Of a stretch of 64,000 nt of DNA, positions 42,504-54,059 are shown in pieces. Below the pieces are notes generated by a model. The model was not told the origin of the DNA. It worked only from the letters and a program-made list of their open reading frames with translations, and searched no databases. The stretch is from positions 38,346,479 to 38,410,478 of the forward strand of contig JACGWO010000005.1 in NCBI GenBank assembly GCA_034509735.1. The letters are read 5' to 3'. The number at the start of each line of letters is the position of its first letter. Position 1 is the stretch's first letter. Source of the stretch: Sesamum alatum (taxonomy: Eukaryota > Streptophyta > Magnoliopsida > Lamiales > Pedaliaceae). Both the position numbers and the translations under genes were made by a program.

Positions 42504-43124
42504 ATGGAAGCGTCCTCAAGAGACAGATCCTCACAAGGTACAACGTTCCACAGCCACTTCCAACGATCTCTCTCCCCATCTGGCCGATTCTGCTACTCTT
42601 CCATCTCCACGTCATCAGCCTCCACCTTCTCCACCCGATCCGTTTCCCGACCCGAACCTGTTCTGACCCGTCCCACCAGCCCTACCCGTGTCAGCCTCGG
42701 CAGATCCGTCTCCCCTTCCTCGTCGGTACGGTTCTTCGCCTCTAGAAGACAACCGATCGCCTCACACCATCAGAAGCAGAGCCATCGGTCCTTGAATTCG
42801 GGTCCGAAGAAGACGTGCATGTGTTCCCCCACGACGCACCCAGGATCCTTCCGGTGCAGCCTACACAAGAACAGTATAGTCCCAGGGTACGGTACCGGCA
42901 ATCAAACGCCCTCGTCGTCGTCGTATCGGTCCAGTCATCATCTGAATATGCGGCGATCGGCGATGACCAACTCCTTGGTCCGAATCGGAACCGTCGAAGG
43001 GGATTTGGTGAAGAGAGCTCTGGCGGCGTTGATTCGCCCGTCCTCGCATAGCTTGCGCCGGCGAGCTGACTTCCGCCCCCGCCCCAGCCGACTCTCAGTG
43101 ATGTCAAAAGCCGAAGACTTATAG
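42504..43124 (+). CDS. Serine-rich plant protein with CSPTTHPGSFRC motif
   Basis: Single-exon gene of 206 residues from the ATG giving MEASSRDRSSQ. The frame extends five codons further upstream, but only from a TTG. Residues 1-100 are rich in Ser, Arg and Pro with repeated SPS/RSVSP-type phosphorylatable patches. CMCSPTTHPGSFRCSLHK is at 105-122. A C-terminal basic block follows (LVKRALAALIRP, then RRRADFRPRPSRLS, about 168-198). The gene is clearly GC-richer than its flanks, which supports coding status and also explains long shadow frames on the minus strand (42742-43332). It is a paralogue of the 108-aa gene at 21881. Plant annotation calls the family serine-rich protein-related. Function is unknown; Cys/His spacing and the basic tail permit, but do not show, metal or nucleic-acid binding. 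Confidence 0.85.
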   Translation: MEASSRDRSSQGTTFHSHFQRSLSPSGRFCYSSISTSSASTFSTRSVSRPEPVLTRPTSPTRVSLGRSVSPSSSVRFFASRRQPIASHHQKQSHRSLNSGPKKTCMCSPTTHPGSFRCSLHKNSIVPGYGTGNQTPSSSSYRSSHHLNMRRSAMTNSLVRIGTVEGDLVKRALAALIRPSSHSLRRRADFRPRPSRLSVMSKAEDL

Positions 43125-43330
43125 CGAGTTCCGTAAGCCGCGAAGGCTTCCGCCCCCCGTCCCATGTACAGGAATGACTCGGTGAGTTGACACACCGAGT
43201 CGGACTCGGGCGGTTTAGCCGGTTTTCCCCCCTTGGATGTAGTAGAAGTAAAGAAGTCGAGCGGTTTTCAAATTTTCCTTTGGAATTTTTGTTATATGAT
43301 ATTGTTATTGAAAGAGCCGTGAGGCAGTAC

Positions 43331-43331
<1 letters not shown>

Positions 43332-43361
<30 letters not shown>
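43332..43361. repeat. (ATG)n microsatellite in 3' region
   Basis: About ten GAT/ATG units lie 210 bp after the stop codon, probably in the 3' UTR. The short frame with a methionine run here is spurious. Confidence 0.75.
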
Positions 43362-43723
43362 GAATGATGAATATAGCGGATATTTACCCATACCCATAGT
43401 ATTTGATACAGAGACGAGTATTAAATTTGAGATGAGATTAGTTGATATTATAGAGATATAGAGATGCAGATTTACTTAGGACCAAATTCTCTGCCATGAT
43501 TTTCTGGCAATTTTTGGGAAATCAGAACTTTTTATATTTATTTTTGTTGGGATGGATGATAGATGTATCATGTTCATGTTCGTGTTCATGTGCCATTCCC
43601 AGTACATAGCATATGGGTTTTCCCTATTTTTTGGCAGGGAAAATTTTGAATACTTTTGGACTTTCATGTGAATATGAAATTTTTTCAATTTTTCATTTTT
43701 ATGAATTCAGATGTATTCGTTGG

Positions 43724-43807
43724 TTTGAATTATTTTTGTTTGTTTTAATGTATTTGTTAACTGGATTTGAATTATTTTTGTTTGTTTTAATGTATTTGTT
43801 AACTGGA
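43724..43807. repeat. Perfect 42-bp tandem duplication
   Basis: Two adjacent identical copies of a 42-bp unit beginning tttgaattatttttgtttgt (43724-43765 and 43766-43807). The identity indicates a recent slippage or unequal-exchange event in AT-rich DNA downstream of the serine-rich gene. Confidence 0.8.
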
Positions 43808-44691
43808 ATTATTGATCCGATTGTATTTGTTGAATTATTGAATCAATTGTATTTGTATCAATAATTCGTTGAATGGGTTTTGGATTTGAATGAATTATGA
43901 ATTCGTTGAATTTGAATGAATTTTATGAATTGCATATTATCAAAACATTTAAATGAAAAATCTTATTTGTTAATCATTTTTTGGGAAAAAAGTGTTATTT
44001 TGAAAAATACAAAATTATATTTAATGTGATATGTTTTTGTAAAATATTAATATATATATATATATATATAATATAGTTTTAAAGTATTTCATGTGATGAG
44101 TTGAATATGTATTTGTGGTTGATTTCTTCTCCTTTTCATGGAAAAAAGAAAAAGCAGGAAAGGCCTGGAATATGTTGGAACGAATTTCACGCGATTTCTG
44201 ACCCAAAAGTAAACCCATGTACTATATTTTTTGAGAAATTCAGATTCCCCACTTATATTATTATTCACATTTTAACAGAGCTGTACATTATATATTTCAT
44301 AATATATATTGTATTTTGTTTTACAGTTTAAATTAGGGTGAGATTACATTGACCCTCATGTTAGGTAAATCTAATTGTACAAACATTATTTGTCTTTTGT
44401 GAATTACAAAATACAATATTTGAAATTCTACGTGTAATTACAAGTATAATTTCTATTTAGCGGTGTAGATTTACACAAATATATTTGAATAAATTATTAA
44501 AGATAGGAGATTTTTGTGTAATTAAGTCTAACCAGGAGATTTTAAAATAATTTACCATTACATTAAGTCAATTAAGGATATATTCTTGAAAATAAATATT
44601 AACTCCCCTGGTTACACTTTACAATTTATTAGTTCAACTGTTCAAGAACATTTCTTTTTTTGGCCAATAAAATTTAGCTCAATTGACCAAG

Positions 44692-44961
44692 ATCTTTTAC
44701 TCTGATAGTTAAGGTTGAGGTCCTATGACTTTAGATATCATGGGTTCGAATCCTATCAATGCGTGTGATGATAGTTTACTGTATAGTAGGATTGTTTGTA
44801 TACTGGAATAGTAAGATATTGTTTAGATTTAATTTATGTGATATTGTTGATCAATGTATGATTGTTGTAATTGTCTCTATTAGAGATTGATAGTTGATAG
44901 GGCTGATTGTAATCAATTTAGTTCAATTAATAATGTTAATCGCTTTCATTTCCAAATTTTT
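44692..44961 (+). mobile_element. SINE inserted into another SINE
   Basis: The head contains actctgatagttaaggttga and a B-box-like GGGTTCGAATCC (near 44743). The body matches the 1.7-kb copy, ending with ttcaattaataatgttaatcgc and an AT-rich tail. tttagctcaattgaccaag (44673-44691) and tttagctcaattgacgaag (44962-44980) flank it, matching at 18 of 19 positions. Confidence 0.75.
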
Positions 44962-45183
44962 TTTAGCTCAATTGACGAAGTTGAGGGCATGTGTTCGAAC
45001 TTCACCAGTGTGAGATGTTATTTTACTTTAATAATAACTATTGATTTCATATAATTATTTGATATTGATGATTAGTGTATGTATTATAGTCGTCGTTAGT
45101 TGTTTAAATATAGATATTCGATATTGATAATTGTAATCGATTTACTCAAGAAAAAGTACTTTCTTGTTTTTTAAAAAAAAAAA
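44962..45183 (+). mobile_element. Older SINE, host of the 44692-44961 insertion
   Basis: tttagctcaattgacgaagt is an A-box-like tRNA head, and gtgttcgaacttcacc is its B box. A body with gatattgatga phrases follows, ending in an A-run at about 45170-45183. The first part of its head also survives at about 44662-44691, left of the younger SINE. Confidence 0.6.
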
Positions 45184-45189
45184 ACTTTT

Positions 45190-47540
45190 TAATGAAACAA
45201 AAACAAAATGGAACCGTTGAATTAAGTTTGTTTGAATCTTGGACAGGTTGGAAGTAATCAAAATGGGACCTTGATATATATAATTAAATAGTACCCCCAA
45301 TACTTTTTCAATTTTATCAAAGCAGTCCCTTTATTAGAGCTAAAGTACGATTACAGAAAAGTCGTACGTTTTTTCTAAGTGGGATGGTACTACATCACTA
45401 TAGTAGTTATATCAAGATTCGAGATATTTATAATTAATTCCATATATTATACCAATTCATTTTTTATAATAAGATTGGGAATATTATTATATTTATATAG
45501 AGTGAGAAAAATAAATGACAAATGAGACGGAAAAAAATGGAGGTAAAATGAAAGTGTACTAAGGGTATCAACTACTTCAGACTTGTATTATTCGAGACTT
45601 TAATTCCAAGTACTTTTTGAAAAGGTATTTATTGACTTTTGAAAGGTTTTCTAGAAATAAAATGAATATTGAGTTATTTTTTAAATAAATGTCTATTATT
45701 ATTTTAAAGATATAATTGTTGATGAGCTAGAAATATCAAACTCAATTTGAAAATGTCAATATCAGAGTTTAAATAATTTGAGTATCGGTCGACGACGTAT
45801 TGCTCAATTTATTAAAGTATTGATATAATTGTGAATTTGCCACCACAAAAAAAAAAATGTATATATACACATATTGAAGATTATAAATATAAAATACATA
45901 TAACACTATAAATAATTACGGAAAAAAAAATCATAGTTGGTACTTATAAAAAATGAAAGCTCAAGTGCCCCAAGACAAGAAGAGGAGGCCCTGCAGGTTG
46001 GGGCCCCTGGTGTGCCACAAACTCGAGGACATTGATCTAACGGACACTATAAATAATTACGAAAGAAAAATAATAATTGGTACTTATAAAAAATGAAAAC
46101 TCAAGTGGCCCAAGACAAGAAGAGGCGGCCCTGCAGGTTAGGCTTCCCCCCCAACCCAAGCCTTGCCTAAAGGCTCCACGACCCGCTTGCCTAGTAGTTG
46201 CTCACATCCACGAGAGCACGACTGACAGGTGGCAAGAGCTCCTGTCAGCCAGTTCGGCTAAGGAGTCCTACAACTACCAAGTAGGACGTCCGGAGATCTA
46301 AGACGCCCTAGTTGAAGAGTCCACCCAACATATCACTTGGAATGTGGGATAGCCCTATCCATAGGAGGATGGGCCCTATTCTGGGGAATAAACCCTAATC
46401 GCTGGAAAAATATCTATCCATAAGGAGTTGTTCCCTGAAAAAGACGGGATTCGATCAATATAATTTCAGGAATGTTTTTGTTGCCCCCAAATTGATATAA
46501 TTTAAATTGCTCCACATATATCGAGTATAGTTCGAGCGTTAGTCAATATTAAATTTGAGGGGTTAGATAGAGAAAGACAAAAATAAATAAGAAATAGAGA
46601 AGGTAGTTTGGGGCCAATGAAGCCTTGTTTGATTGATAAGATCGATGTCTCACAACAAAAAAGTATGAATTATAATCCCACTATTAGTGTATGTCTATTT
46701 ATATAATAATTTATTATTTCTTTGTTTATTTAAATTATTGAAATAATTTTTTAAATTTAAATATACTGGATAATGTAATAAATAAAAAAGATAATGGTGT
46801 TTGGGCAAAATGTATTTCCGGAACTGGAAACAATATTCTTATCCAATGGGCTAAAAGTAGAAAGCTAAAATCAGATGCAGACTAAAGTATAGCTACTGAC
46901 AATTGAATAATACAGTAAATTAGTACAACTTACCTGTCGACACAAAATATAAAATTTTACTATTTATACAATAATTTTTTGTTGACAAAATTTATATGAA
47001 AATTATTCGCAGACACACACATCTGGTGGGATATAATTTATCGGAGCCTAGATCTCAGCTTCCCGTAGTCTTAGATTTGCTGCCGACTATTATAAATTAA
47101 GGTAAAATATACTGACACTTCTTAAAATTATATTTAATTATAAAAAATAATTTTTACTGCTTTAAAAATTACCATTACACTCTTTGAAGTTGAAAATGTC
47201 TATAAATACCCTCTTATGACGTTAATTGTTAACGACATTGGTGATTAATATAAAGTATTAATAATAATAATTATACAATAATTCATTTTTATAATGTATT
47301 TATTTAGTGATTTGAATTATAAAAAAAAAAAGTAATGGAAATAATTGAAGGGGGGTGGGGGGAAATGGTGGAGGCAATGAATGAATTTAAATGAAAATTG
47401 GAGGGAGCATGTGGAGTGGAGGATGCCCATGTTTCATGGGAGGGGTACAACGTTGCAAGAATTTAATTTGCCATTTCATTTGTTTATTGAGTCTCATACA
47501 TCTTTGTTGTCCCATTCTTTTACAACTTGTCTCTATTTAT
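45190..47540. other. Intergenic, no gene seen
   Basis: AT-rich except for the GC-richer block at 45903-46440. The 74-codon frame at 46077-46301 lies in that repeat and has no domain. A GGGTGGGG-type G-rich run occurs at about 47349-47363. Confidence 0.5.
45903..46440. repeat. 98-bp direct duplication plus LTR-like block
   Basis: 45903-46000 and 46044-46139 are near-identical direct copies (acactataaataattacg... aagacaagaagaggcggccctgcaggtt), separated by 43 bp. Downstream to about 46440 is GC-richer DNA with phrases such as cctatccataggaggatggg. Pairs of short direct repeats around mixed DNA could be remnants of a small LTR element, but TG/CA ends are missing. Confidence 0.45.
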
Positions 47541-47556
47541 ATATTTATTTATTTGG

Positions 47557-47896
47557 GATAAAATTACAGTTTTAGTCCGTAAGATAGGAGGTTTGACACT
47601 TTTAATTTTTTATTTTACGAGATTTTTAAAATGATCCTAAAATTGAAAAAAAACTCTATACATTTAGTCCTCAATTATTCCAAATCGAGAAAAATCGACA
47701 CATCTGTCTTACGGGATTTATGAAAATAAACGTGTCGAGTTTTCTTCAATTTTGGGACTATTTTGAAAATTCTATAAAGTATAAGACTAAATGTGTCGAG
47801 TTTTTTCAATTTTAGGATCATTTTAAAAATCTCGTAAAGCAGAGGAATTAAAGTGTTAAACCGCATATCATATGCGACTAAAAATGTAATTTTATC
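47557..47896. mobile_element. 340-bp palindromic MITE
   Basis: The ends are GATAAAATTACAGTTTTAGT and, complemented from the right, GATAAAATTACATTTTTAGT, followed by the common aggtttgacac / gcggtttaacac phrase. Inside, a 'cgagttttcttcaattttgg' unit is repeated directly and inverted. Flanking atttatttg and atatttttg are weakly similar. Confidence 0.55.
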
Positions 47897-47929
47897 ATAT
47901 TTTTGTTATATGAAATGAAAGCAGATGTC

Positions 47930-48220
47930 ACACTTCATAGATCCATAAAATGGTTTGTGCTTGAACCATGTATGCTTGTTAGAGTCTTTATAACTGACTA
48001 CCTAACGCCAAGAAACCAAACCGCATCGTGTATGTCGATTAGAGTCCTTATAGTTAACTTACTATTACCAAGAAACTAAAGTCTAATCACGTGACAATCA
48101 AATACGCAGATTAGGACACACATTTAGCTCTACCAATTTATTTAGTAAGCATTCGAACTTACATTGTGGGTGTAATAATGTTTGACCTTAACCACTAATC
48201 CATAACGATGAGTGTAGCTT
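47930..48220 (-). mobile_element. Second SINE family, minus orientation
   Basis: It shares ordered phrases with 62492-62720: tatgtcgattagagtcctta, 'ccaagaaactaaagtctaatcacgtgacaatcaa', 'gcattcgaacttacattgtggg' and ttgaccttaaccactaatcc. On the minus strand these give a box A (GGATTAGTGGTTAAGG) and a box B with TTCGAATGC. An internal 'gattagagtcc' segment is repeated within this copy. Ends are approximate. Confidence 0.5.
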
Positions 48221-48459
48221 GTCTCCAATATATATTATGTATTCTTAATTTCACATAAACAATTAAATAAATTTTTATAATTTTAATTTTATAAACTTAA
48301 ACACAATATATAAAAAAACGCTAGTTGTAATAAAGCAACACTAGTTGATGCCGTCCCAAGGTCCACCTAATTAAGTGCATCTTCAGTTGCTAACTCAGAA
48401 TTATTGTCATAATCAAATATTTAACATTTTTTTTATTGTGAACATAATCTAAATATGGC

Positions 48460-48665
48460 CGAGGAAGCCTAGCTTAGTTGGCAAAGCATCATCCCCTACA
48501 TGAATTGATGTTATTTCTATTGTATAGTAGGTATGATTTGCTATTGTAATAGCTAGGTGTTAGTTTATATGATATTATTGGTTTGATTATTTGTAATTGT
48601 TTCTATTCGATATTGAGAGTCGACAGGACTGAATGCAATCACTTTACTTTCGATTAAAAAAAAAA
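48460..48665 (+). mobile_element. SINE of the main family, head deleted
   Basis: Begins cgaggaagcctagcttagtt with an A box, lacks the usual B-box segment, and continues with the body ggtatgatttgctattgtaa to 'gactgaatgcaatcactttac' and an A-run. tctaaatatggc (48448-48459) and tctaaatacggc (48666-48677) flank it, matching at 11 of 12 positions. Confidence 0.7.
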
Positions 48666-48873
48666 TTCTAAATACGGCGACAATCACTTGTTATTATCTT
48701 AAAAATGGTCTTCGGACAAATCAATACTCCAACACATGTATTATGTATGTACTAGCAGACAAGCTATTCAGCTCTATTCATGTTTATTTCAACTAAAACT
48801 CGTTCAACTTTGATTATGTGGTCAATCAAATTACTAAAAAAATATAACTCTTTATACTCAGTAATGATTCAAA

Positions 48874-49292
48874 GAAAAATTATATTTTTGGTCCTTTAAC
48901 AATATCACAAAAATGGATTTGGCCGCTTTGTTTCATAAGTTACATTTTTGGTCCCTAAAAATGCCAGTTTTGAATAGAATTGATCCTAACCGTTACGTTT
49001 CTATTGAAATTAATGGAAATGCGCACATAAGGCATATGCGGACATAAAAAAAAAAAAAAAAAAGTGGGGAAATAGGCTGGATTTTGACCCCGAATTTGCT
49101 ACTAACAATATATACCTTATTTTGCCCCATTTCCCCCTTTTTTTCATGTCCGCGTGTGCATTTTATTTATTTTGCCGGAGGTATAACAATTAGGACCAAT
49201 TCTATTAAAAATAAGTAGCTTTAGGAACTAAAATTATAACTCGTAAAATAAAAAGGACCAAACTCATTATAATGACCAAAAATGTATTCCCC
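48874..49292. mobile_element. 419-bp Mutator-like MITE
   Basis: The inverted ends are gaaaaattatatttttggtc and, complemented from the right, GGGGAATACATTTTTGGTCA. tgattcaaa (48865-48873) and taattcaaa (49293-49301) match at eight of nine positions. The centre has an A-run (about 49047-49065) and mirrored 'atgtccgc' / 'gcggacat' segments. Confidence 0.6.
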
Positions 49293-49738
49293 TAATTCAA
49301 ACGAACTCAATAGTAATATGTTTGACTCGATTTAATTCATTCATATTTCTATCTGAGGTTGTAAATAGACGTTTCTAACATTCCCAATAAGATTACACAT
49401 TAGATTCTTGTATTAGCATTGAATGTAAAATGTGTCCGATAGAAAAATTACAATCTTAAATAGTTATAAAATTTAAATATTGAAATCTTAAATGTCTTGA
49501 AGATGATTTTTTTTTTCTTTTTCTTGGACAATGCAAAAACATTGAAATTTAATAGAATACATTAATAATTTTATGTCAAAGTACACATCTGAAAAAAGTA
49601 AATATTTTTTAGAAAATAAATAAAACTTGGTGTGGTTGACTTATATACAAATTGGAGTTGGGCTCATCGGTGATCAAATGCTTAGCCCATAATTGTTCTT
49701 ACTTGTCTGAAGTTTTTTGGCTCGTAATTAAGTTATTT

Positions 49739-50768
49739 TAGGTCTGTCAACAGATAGGATCTTATCCTATTTAGGCCCATTCTTAATAAAAAATACTCAG
49801 GTCTTTTAAAAACATATAAATTGAATTTGGGTCGGATCTTTTAATATTCTTTTAATATAAATTATGAACCGGTCCTAGAAATTTTTATTTATGCAAGTAA
49901 GGGATTACTAAAATAAGAAAGTAAAGCATGTATTTAGGTACTAAGCTCTATAGGTAAAACATAATGAATAATTGAAAAAATGCTCTTATTTTTTATATGG
50001 AATAATACACATATATTTGATATGAAACACGCATTAAACATATCTATAATAATTATCTTGGTTTGTTTTTTGTGACAAGGGTTCTACGTCCCTTGAGCTT
50101 CTTCGTTAATTTATGAAATTACCAAATCAAAAAAAAAAAAAAAAAACATATCTCGATCGGCATATTTATTATAAAAAATACCCTTGAACACACTTATTTA
50201 TTCAAAAGATATTTGTTTCTTTTAATCGGTTTAACTCTTTTAAATTTTTTATTGATGTGTATTAGTTTATTTTTTTGGTTTTAACTAATTATTTATTTTA
50301 TCTTCAAGTTCTTTTATTGAATAAATTTTTAAATTAAAAAATTAGATCATTGGTCTTAGTGTTTTGGACCCAACTCGGACCCTGTTCTATTTATTTTTTT
50401 ATACTTTTATATGTTTAATATATATTCATATAAAATATTTTGATGCATATACAAAAATATTTGTATGTTTATTTATACTTATATATAATATATAAACTTA
50501 ATATTTTATATATTAAAATGTGTAAGTAACACATATTTTAACTCCTAATATATATATATATAAATTTATAAAAATAATAAATTTTCAATAATATTATTAT
50601 ATCATATTTATAAAGTTATCGTCGCATTATATTTAAAAAATATGTTTTTTAATATTTAAAATATTAAATCTGGTCTATTGAATCCAACTTAAATGATTCC
50701 TAATTCAAAGAAAAAAGACTCTCGAATTTTGATAAACTCACCCCAAACACGACCGTCGCCGTCCCTAG
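49739..50768. mobile_element. Non-autonomous hAT-like element, about 1 kb
   Basis: The left end reads taggtctgtcaacagatagg and the right end, complemented, CTAGGGACGGCGACGGTCG, both of the TAGGG-TG-CAACGG type found in plant hAT elements. Gggtcgg and ggtcc motifs near both ends are also typical. Interior AT-rich and non-coding. No matching 8-bp duplication was found. Confidence 0.4.
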
Positions 50769-50779
50769 CACGGGGTGAT

Positions 50780-51540
50780 GGGTAGTTAAACTTGAGAGTG
50801 ACAAAAGAGGAAAAGGTCGGCTTGGCCTGATTGAGGCCTTTGCCCTATAGAAATAGGGAAAACGACAGTTGCACTTTTCCCACAGGAGTGAAGCCCAAGG
50901 AATTTTTTATTTAACGACGTCGTTTATGTAAATTTATACCCACCTTAATTCAATAAACAATTTATATAAATATAAATTTATATGATATTTTTTTTATTGA
51001 TAGGCAGATAGTGTAATCCCCCTTTTTAACCCCTTGTTGTTGTTGAACAACTTTAAGAAGATGGGAAATTACTCGATTCTCGTTCATGTCCTCCGATTAG
51101 GAAGTTAGTTACTGATTAACTCTTATTTTTTTTGGAGCAACTATAATCCATTCCTCTCAGTTATGTCCTTAACCTTCACACTTTTATATGCTTTTGGGTT
51201 GAGAACCAGGGGTCGAGAAATGGCTTCTCCTTCCCTCCCTTGAAATCGAATGCAGTTGCCGCCACTAATAGAGAGTAGAAGCCTAAATCGATTGCTTCCT
51301 AAGAATCTTTCCCTATTGATTTAGTCCGGCCTAGCTAGCTACAATGTTTCACTATGGATTATTTCGCTTAGGCCCATGCTTTAGCTAGTGTCTATCGTTC
51401 GTGCTCCTCCTCGAGGGTTAAGTCACCCGCCACTCGTGCCAAAATGCAGCTGTTCAAGCATATCCTGGAAGTGAACCAAAGCATATCCAGACCCTTGCTT
51501 TGGTGACGGACAAGAATCGAGGATTCAAATGATGATCCGG
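50780..51540. other. GC-richer block of unknown origin
   Basis: About 51000-51500 is near-balanced in composition with few repeats and no long open frame, in contrast to its surroundings. The style (for example ctagctagctacaatgtttc, 'gagggttaagtcacccgccact') is compatible with a piece of organellar DNA in the nucleus or an unknown retroelement. I cannot decide by reading alone. Confidence 0.25.
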
Positions 51541-51827
51541 ATTTTAAATAATTTCATTTGAAAAATAAAATAAAATCTGTTAATATTTAATAAAATATAA
51601 TTTCAAACATTTCAATCCAAGTGCAATCTGAACTCTTACAATCACTCTTTGACTTGAGACACAAGTCAATTTGTGGGTCATCCGTTCCTTTCAACCACTC
51701 CACTTGTCTACCTAAGGCCAAGAAATTAAAGTGGATTGAATCACACAAGTCGCCATTCAGGACAACATTTCAAAGGATAGTTGGCCTGATTTACTGCCTA
51801 CTTTCATGTCAAAATGGAGTTTAAGTA

Positions 51828-51952
51828 CATAATTACATTTACACCCCAATCATTGGTGTAATTGCAATATGGTGTGTATTTATACAAAAGACAAAAATAA
51901 TTTGTATAATTACACCAAAAGTTGGGGGTGTAAATATAATTATCCCATAAAA
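51828..51952. mobile_element. Short MITE of the 54.9-kb family
   Basis: cataattacatttacacccc on the left and gggggtgtaaatataattatccc on the right are inverted, with 'ttggtgtaattgc' and 'gtataattacaccaa' just inside. At ~125 bp this is the shortest copy. The target duplication was not resolved. Confidence 0.45.
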
Positions 51953-51959
51953 TATTTGT

Positions 51960-53222
51960 AAGAAATTCCTATCATAGTAGCCTATTGATATGCTCAAATT
52001 CGGCTTGAAGTGAAATTTGAATCTTAAGCTTCAGCTCAGCTCGCTTGATTTCGTATGATCATAATTAAGCTTGGGCCAAATATTATTAAGTTGGGCTTAT
52101 GAGCTTATAAGCTGACTTGAGTTCATTAAAAGGTCGTAATTCACATAAGTTATTATTATTATTATTATTTGATCGATACTAATAATTGATCAATATTTTT
52201 TTGATGTCATGGTCTGTCAATAACTACCTTATTAACCGTTATTCCTTTTCTAGTCGAATTCAACAAATTCAGTTATCACATAATGAGTGACTAAATTGTT
52301 CAGAATAGAAAAAAAAAAAAAAAAAAAAACATGACTAAAAGTTGCCGCGTACATTATATATAATATAAAGAGAGAGAGACAAATCATACGATGAGTGAAA
52401 TAACACTTATAACGTAATTAATAGGAGTCGTGAAACTTAATTTGAATATGAACTTTTCTTCCCACAAATTTTGAGTCAAGTAATAATACTTAATCCTACA
52501 TATGTAACGTATTTCATTTTATACTACAATTTTTGTTATATTTCTTATTCTAATTTACATATACATGTCATGCGTATAAAAATTACGTCATTCATTTGAT
52601 TTAAAGAAAATTTTTATACGCGTGGCGTATATATATGAAAAATTGAATAGAAATACAACGAGAATTGCAATAAAAAATCTAATCCGCATACGAAACTCAT
52701 CACCAACTTAATTAATCAGACTAGCACACCGAATTAGATTTTTTATTTCAAATTATATTGCATCTTTATTTCATGCAACACATATCACACCATGTGTACA
52801 AAGATAACATTATTTATTTTATAAAAAAAAATTAATACTTAATTATATAGCACATAAAATAACAAAAAAACAACATAATTTGAATAAAAAAGTAGGAAAT
52901 TAGTTTTATCTAGTAATAGGCCATCAAACTTGTTTTATGGTACAAAAGGAGCACACTCACTCAAAAGCAAGGGACACAATTATTTCAATTACTCCTATGT
53001 AATAAATTCTCTTAACTTGATTTTCACCATGATCAAACCACTAGTGGAAGAGCCCAAAAAACAACCTCTCACCACTCAAAACTCACACCAAACATAGAAA
53101 ACAAAAAACATAAATTAGGAAAATTTTAATCCGAGATGGATCTAATCTAAATCAATTACATAATAAATATATTATACTTGTCGTATAATTTTTAATAAAA
53201 TTCTACGTAAATTAATACAGTC
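51960..53222. other. Intergenic, no gene seen
   Basis: Includes an hAT-like fragment rich in gctc/gagc words (about 51985-52135), an ATT microsatellite (52151-52171), an A-run (52309-52329) and AT-rich filler up to the SAM gene stop. Confidence 0.5.
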
Positions 53223-53840
53223 TCAAGTAGGTTTCAAGTTCTGAAACATAGTATCCCACCTGATCTCCTCAACTGCAGACGACCAATACTCGTCGTACGC
53301 TCCATCTCCATCTCCATCTCGGTCTCCCTTACTCTGATCGACGACGTCTCTTTCAAACTCACCCAAAAAAGGGCTGGAAAAGCTGTTGATTCTCGAGCTA
53401 GGGAAGATCACGGGATCGCCATTGGTGAGCAGCAGCGGAGCTCTGCTCATCTGCCGCCTATTCACCGCCGCCACCTTCTTGTTCCTCTTCAACATAGCGT
53501 TCCTCCACCGCGCGCTGCGACTCCGGCTTGGCACGAGGGCGAGGGCCGATGACTCCTCGCGGCCGCGAACCCACGGCCGCAAGTACTTGGAGAAACAGCG
53601 CTTGGCGCGGTTGACGGCGATCAGAATCCGGGAGACGCGGCGGCGTTTGTCTTTGCCGGTGGCGAGTTTGAGGATTTCGAGGCGGTGTTTGGCGACGGAG
53701 ATGCCCATGGATTGGAGGAATTCGTGGTTGAAGTAGGGTATGTCGTCTTCCTCGAGCTCGTTCTGGGCGAATACGACGCCGTACTCGTACACGAGGGAGG
53801 GGTCGAGGGCTGTTTTCGACAGCCATGAGAACCAGTCCAT
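53223..53840 (-). CDS. Plant SAM-domain (sterile alpha motif) protein
   Basis: Single-exon minus-strand gene of 205 residues. Residues 1-64 ([20 protein letters not shown], then [37 protein letters not shown]) form a SAM domain with the typical terminal helix phrase 'LGI...HRLKIL', here MGIS-KHRLEIL at 45-58. A basic stretch follows ([27 protein letters not shown]; about 63-94), then a serine/arginine-rich middle. The acidic tail has DGDGDG from a six-base repeat, and the end is [14 protein letters not shown]. Plant relatives such as Arabidopsis At1g15760/At1g80520 have this size and N-terminal SAM position, from memory. SAM domains usually mediate protein self-association; the partner is unknown. 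The gene is GC-rich relative to its flanks. Confidence 0.9.
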   Translation of the reverse strand: MDWFSWLSKTALDPSLVYEYGVVFAQNELEEDDIPYFNHEFLQSMGISVAKHRLEILKLATGKDKRRRVSRILIAVNRAKRCFSKYLRPWVRGREESSALALVPSRSRSARWRNAMLKRNKKVAAVNRRQMSRAPLLLTNGDPVIFPSSRINSFSSPFLGEFERDVVDQSKGDRDGDGDGAYDEYWSSAVEEIRWDTMFQNLKPT

Positions 53841-53863
53841 GCCTTGATTGAATTCTATGGAGT

Positions 53864-53881
53864 GGGAAGTGTGTGTGTGTG
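53864..53881. repeat. (GT)n microsatellite in 5' leader of SAM gene
   Basis: About eight GT units (CA on the coding strand) lie 25-40 bp before the SAM-gene ATG, so it would be transcribed within the 5' UTR. Confidence 0.65.
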
Positions 53882-53889
53882 TAAAGTGA

Positions 53890-53899
53890 TATAAATATA
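53890..53899 (-). promoter_or_regulatory. TATA box of SAM gene
   Basis: On the coding strand TATATTTATA lies 50-59 bp before the ATG. With a normal TATA-to-start distance the leader would be about 25 nt and would contain only part of the CA repeat. Confidence 0.4.
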
Positions 53900-54059
53900 C
53901 TGCTTTTTTGGTGTTTTTTTCTAATGGGATGAATGGTGGTTGAAACTTGAGAGTGACTAAAAGAAAAGAAAATGAGGGGCATTTTAGTCTTTTTATATCA
54001 GGTGTATGATATTTTATATTTCAGCGATCAAGCACACTCGATGTGTGGGGCATAATTTA

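Noticed and set aside
42742..43332. 196-codon minus-strand frame overlapping the serine-rich gene
   Set aside because: It is a shadow of a GC-rich coding region. The plus frame has a conserved family motif and a paralogue, while the minus frame has no domain.
46077..46301. 74-codon frame
   Set aside because: It lies in the duplicated LTR-like block and has no domain.
53458..53982. 174-codon minus-strand frame overlapping the SAM gene
   Set aside because: It lies in another frame of the same GC-rich exon. Its arginine/proline-rich product has no family resemblance, whereas the 205-residue frame has a clear SAM domain.
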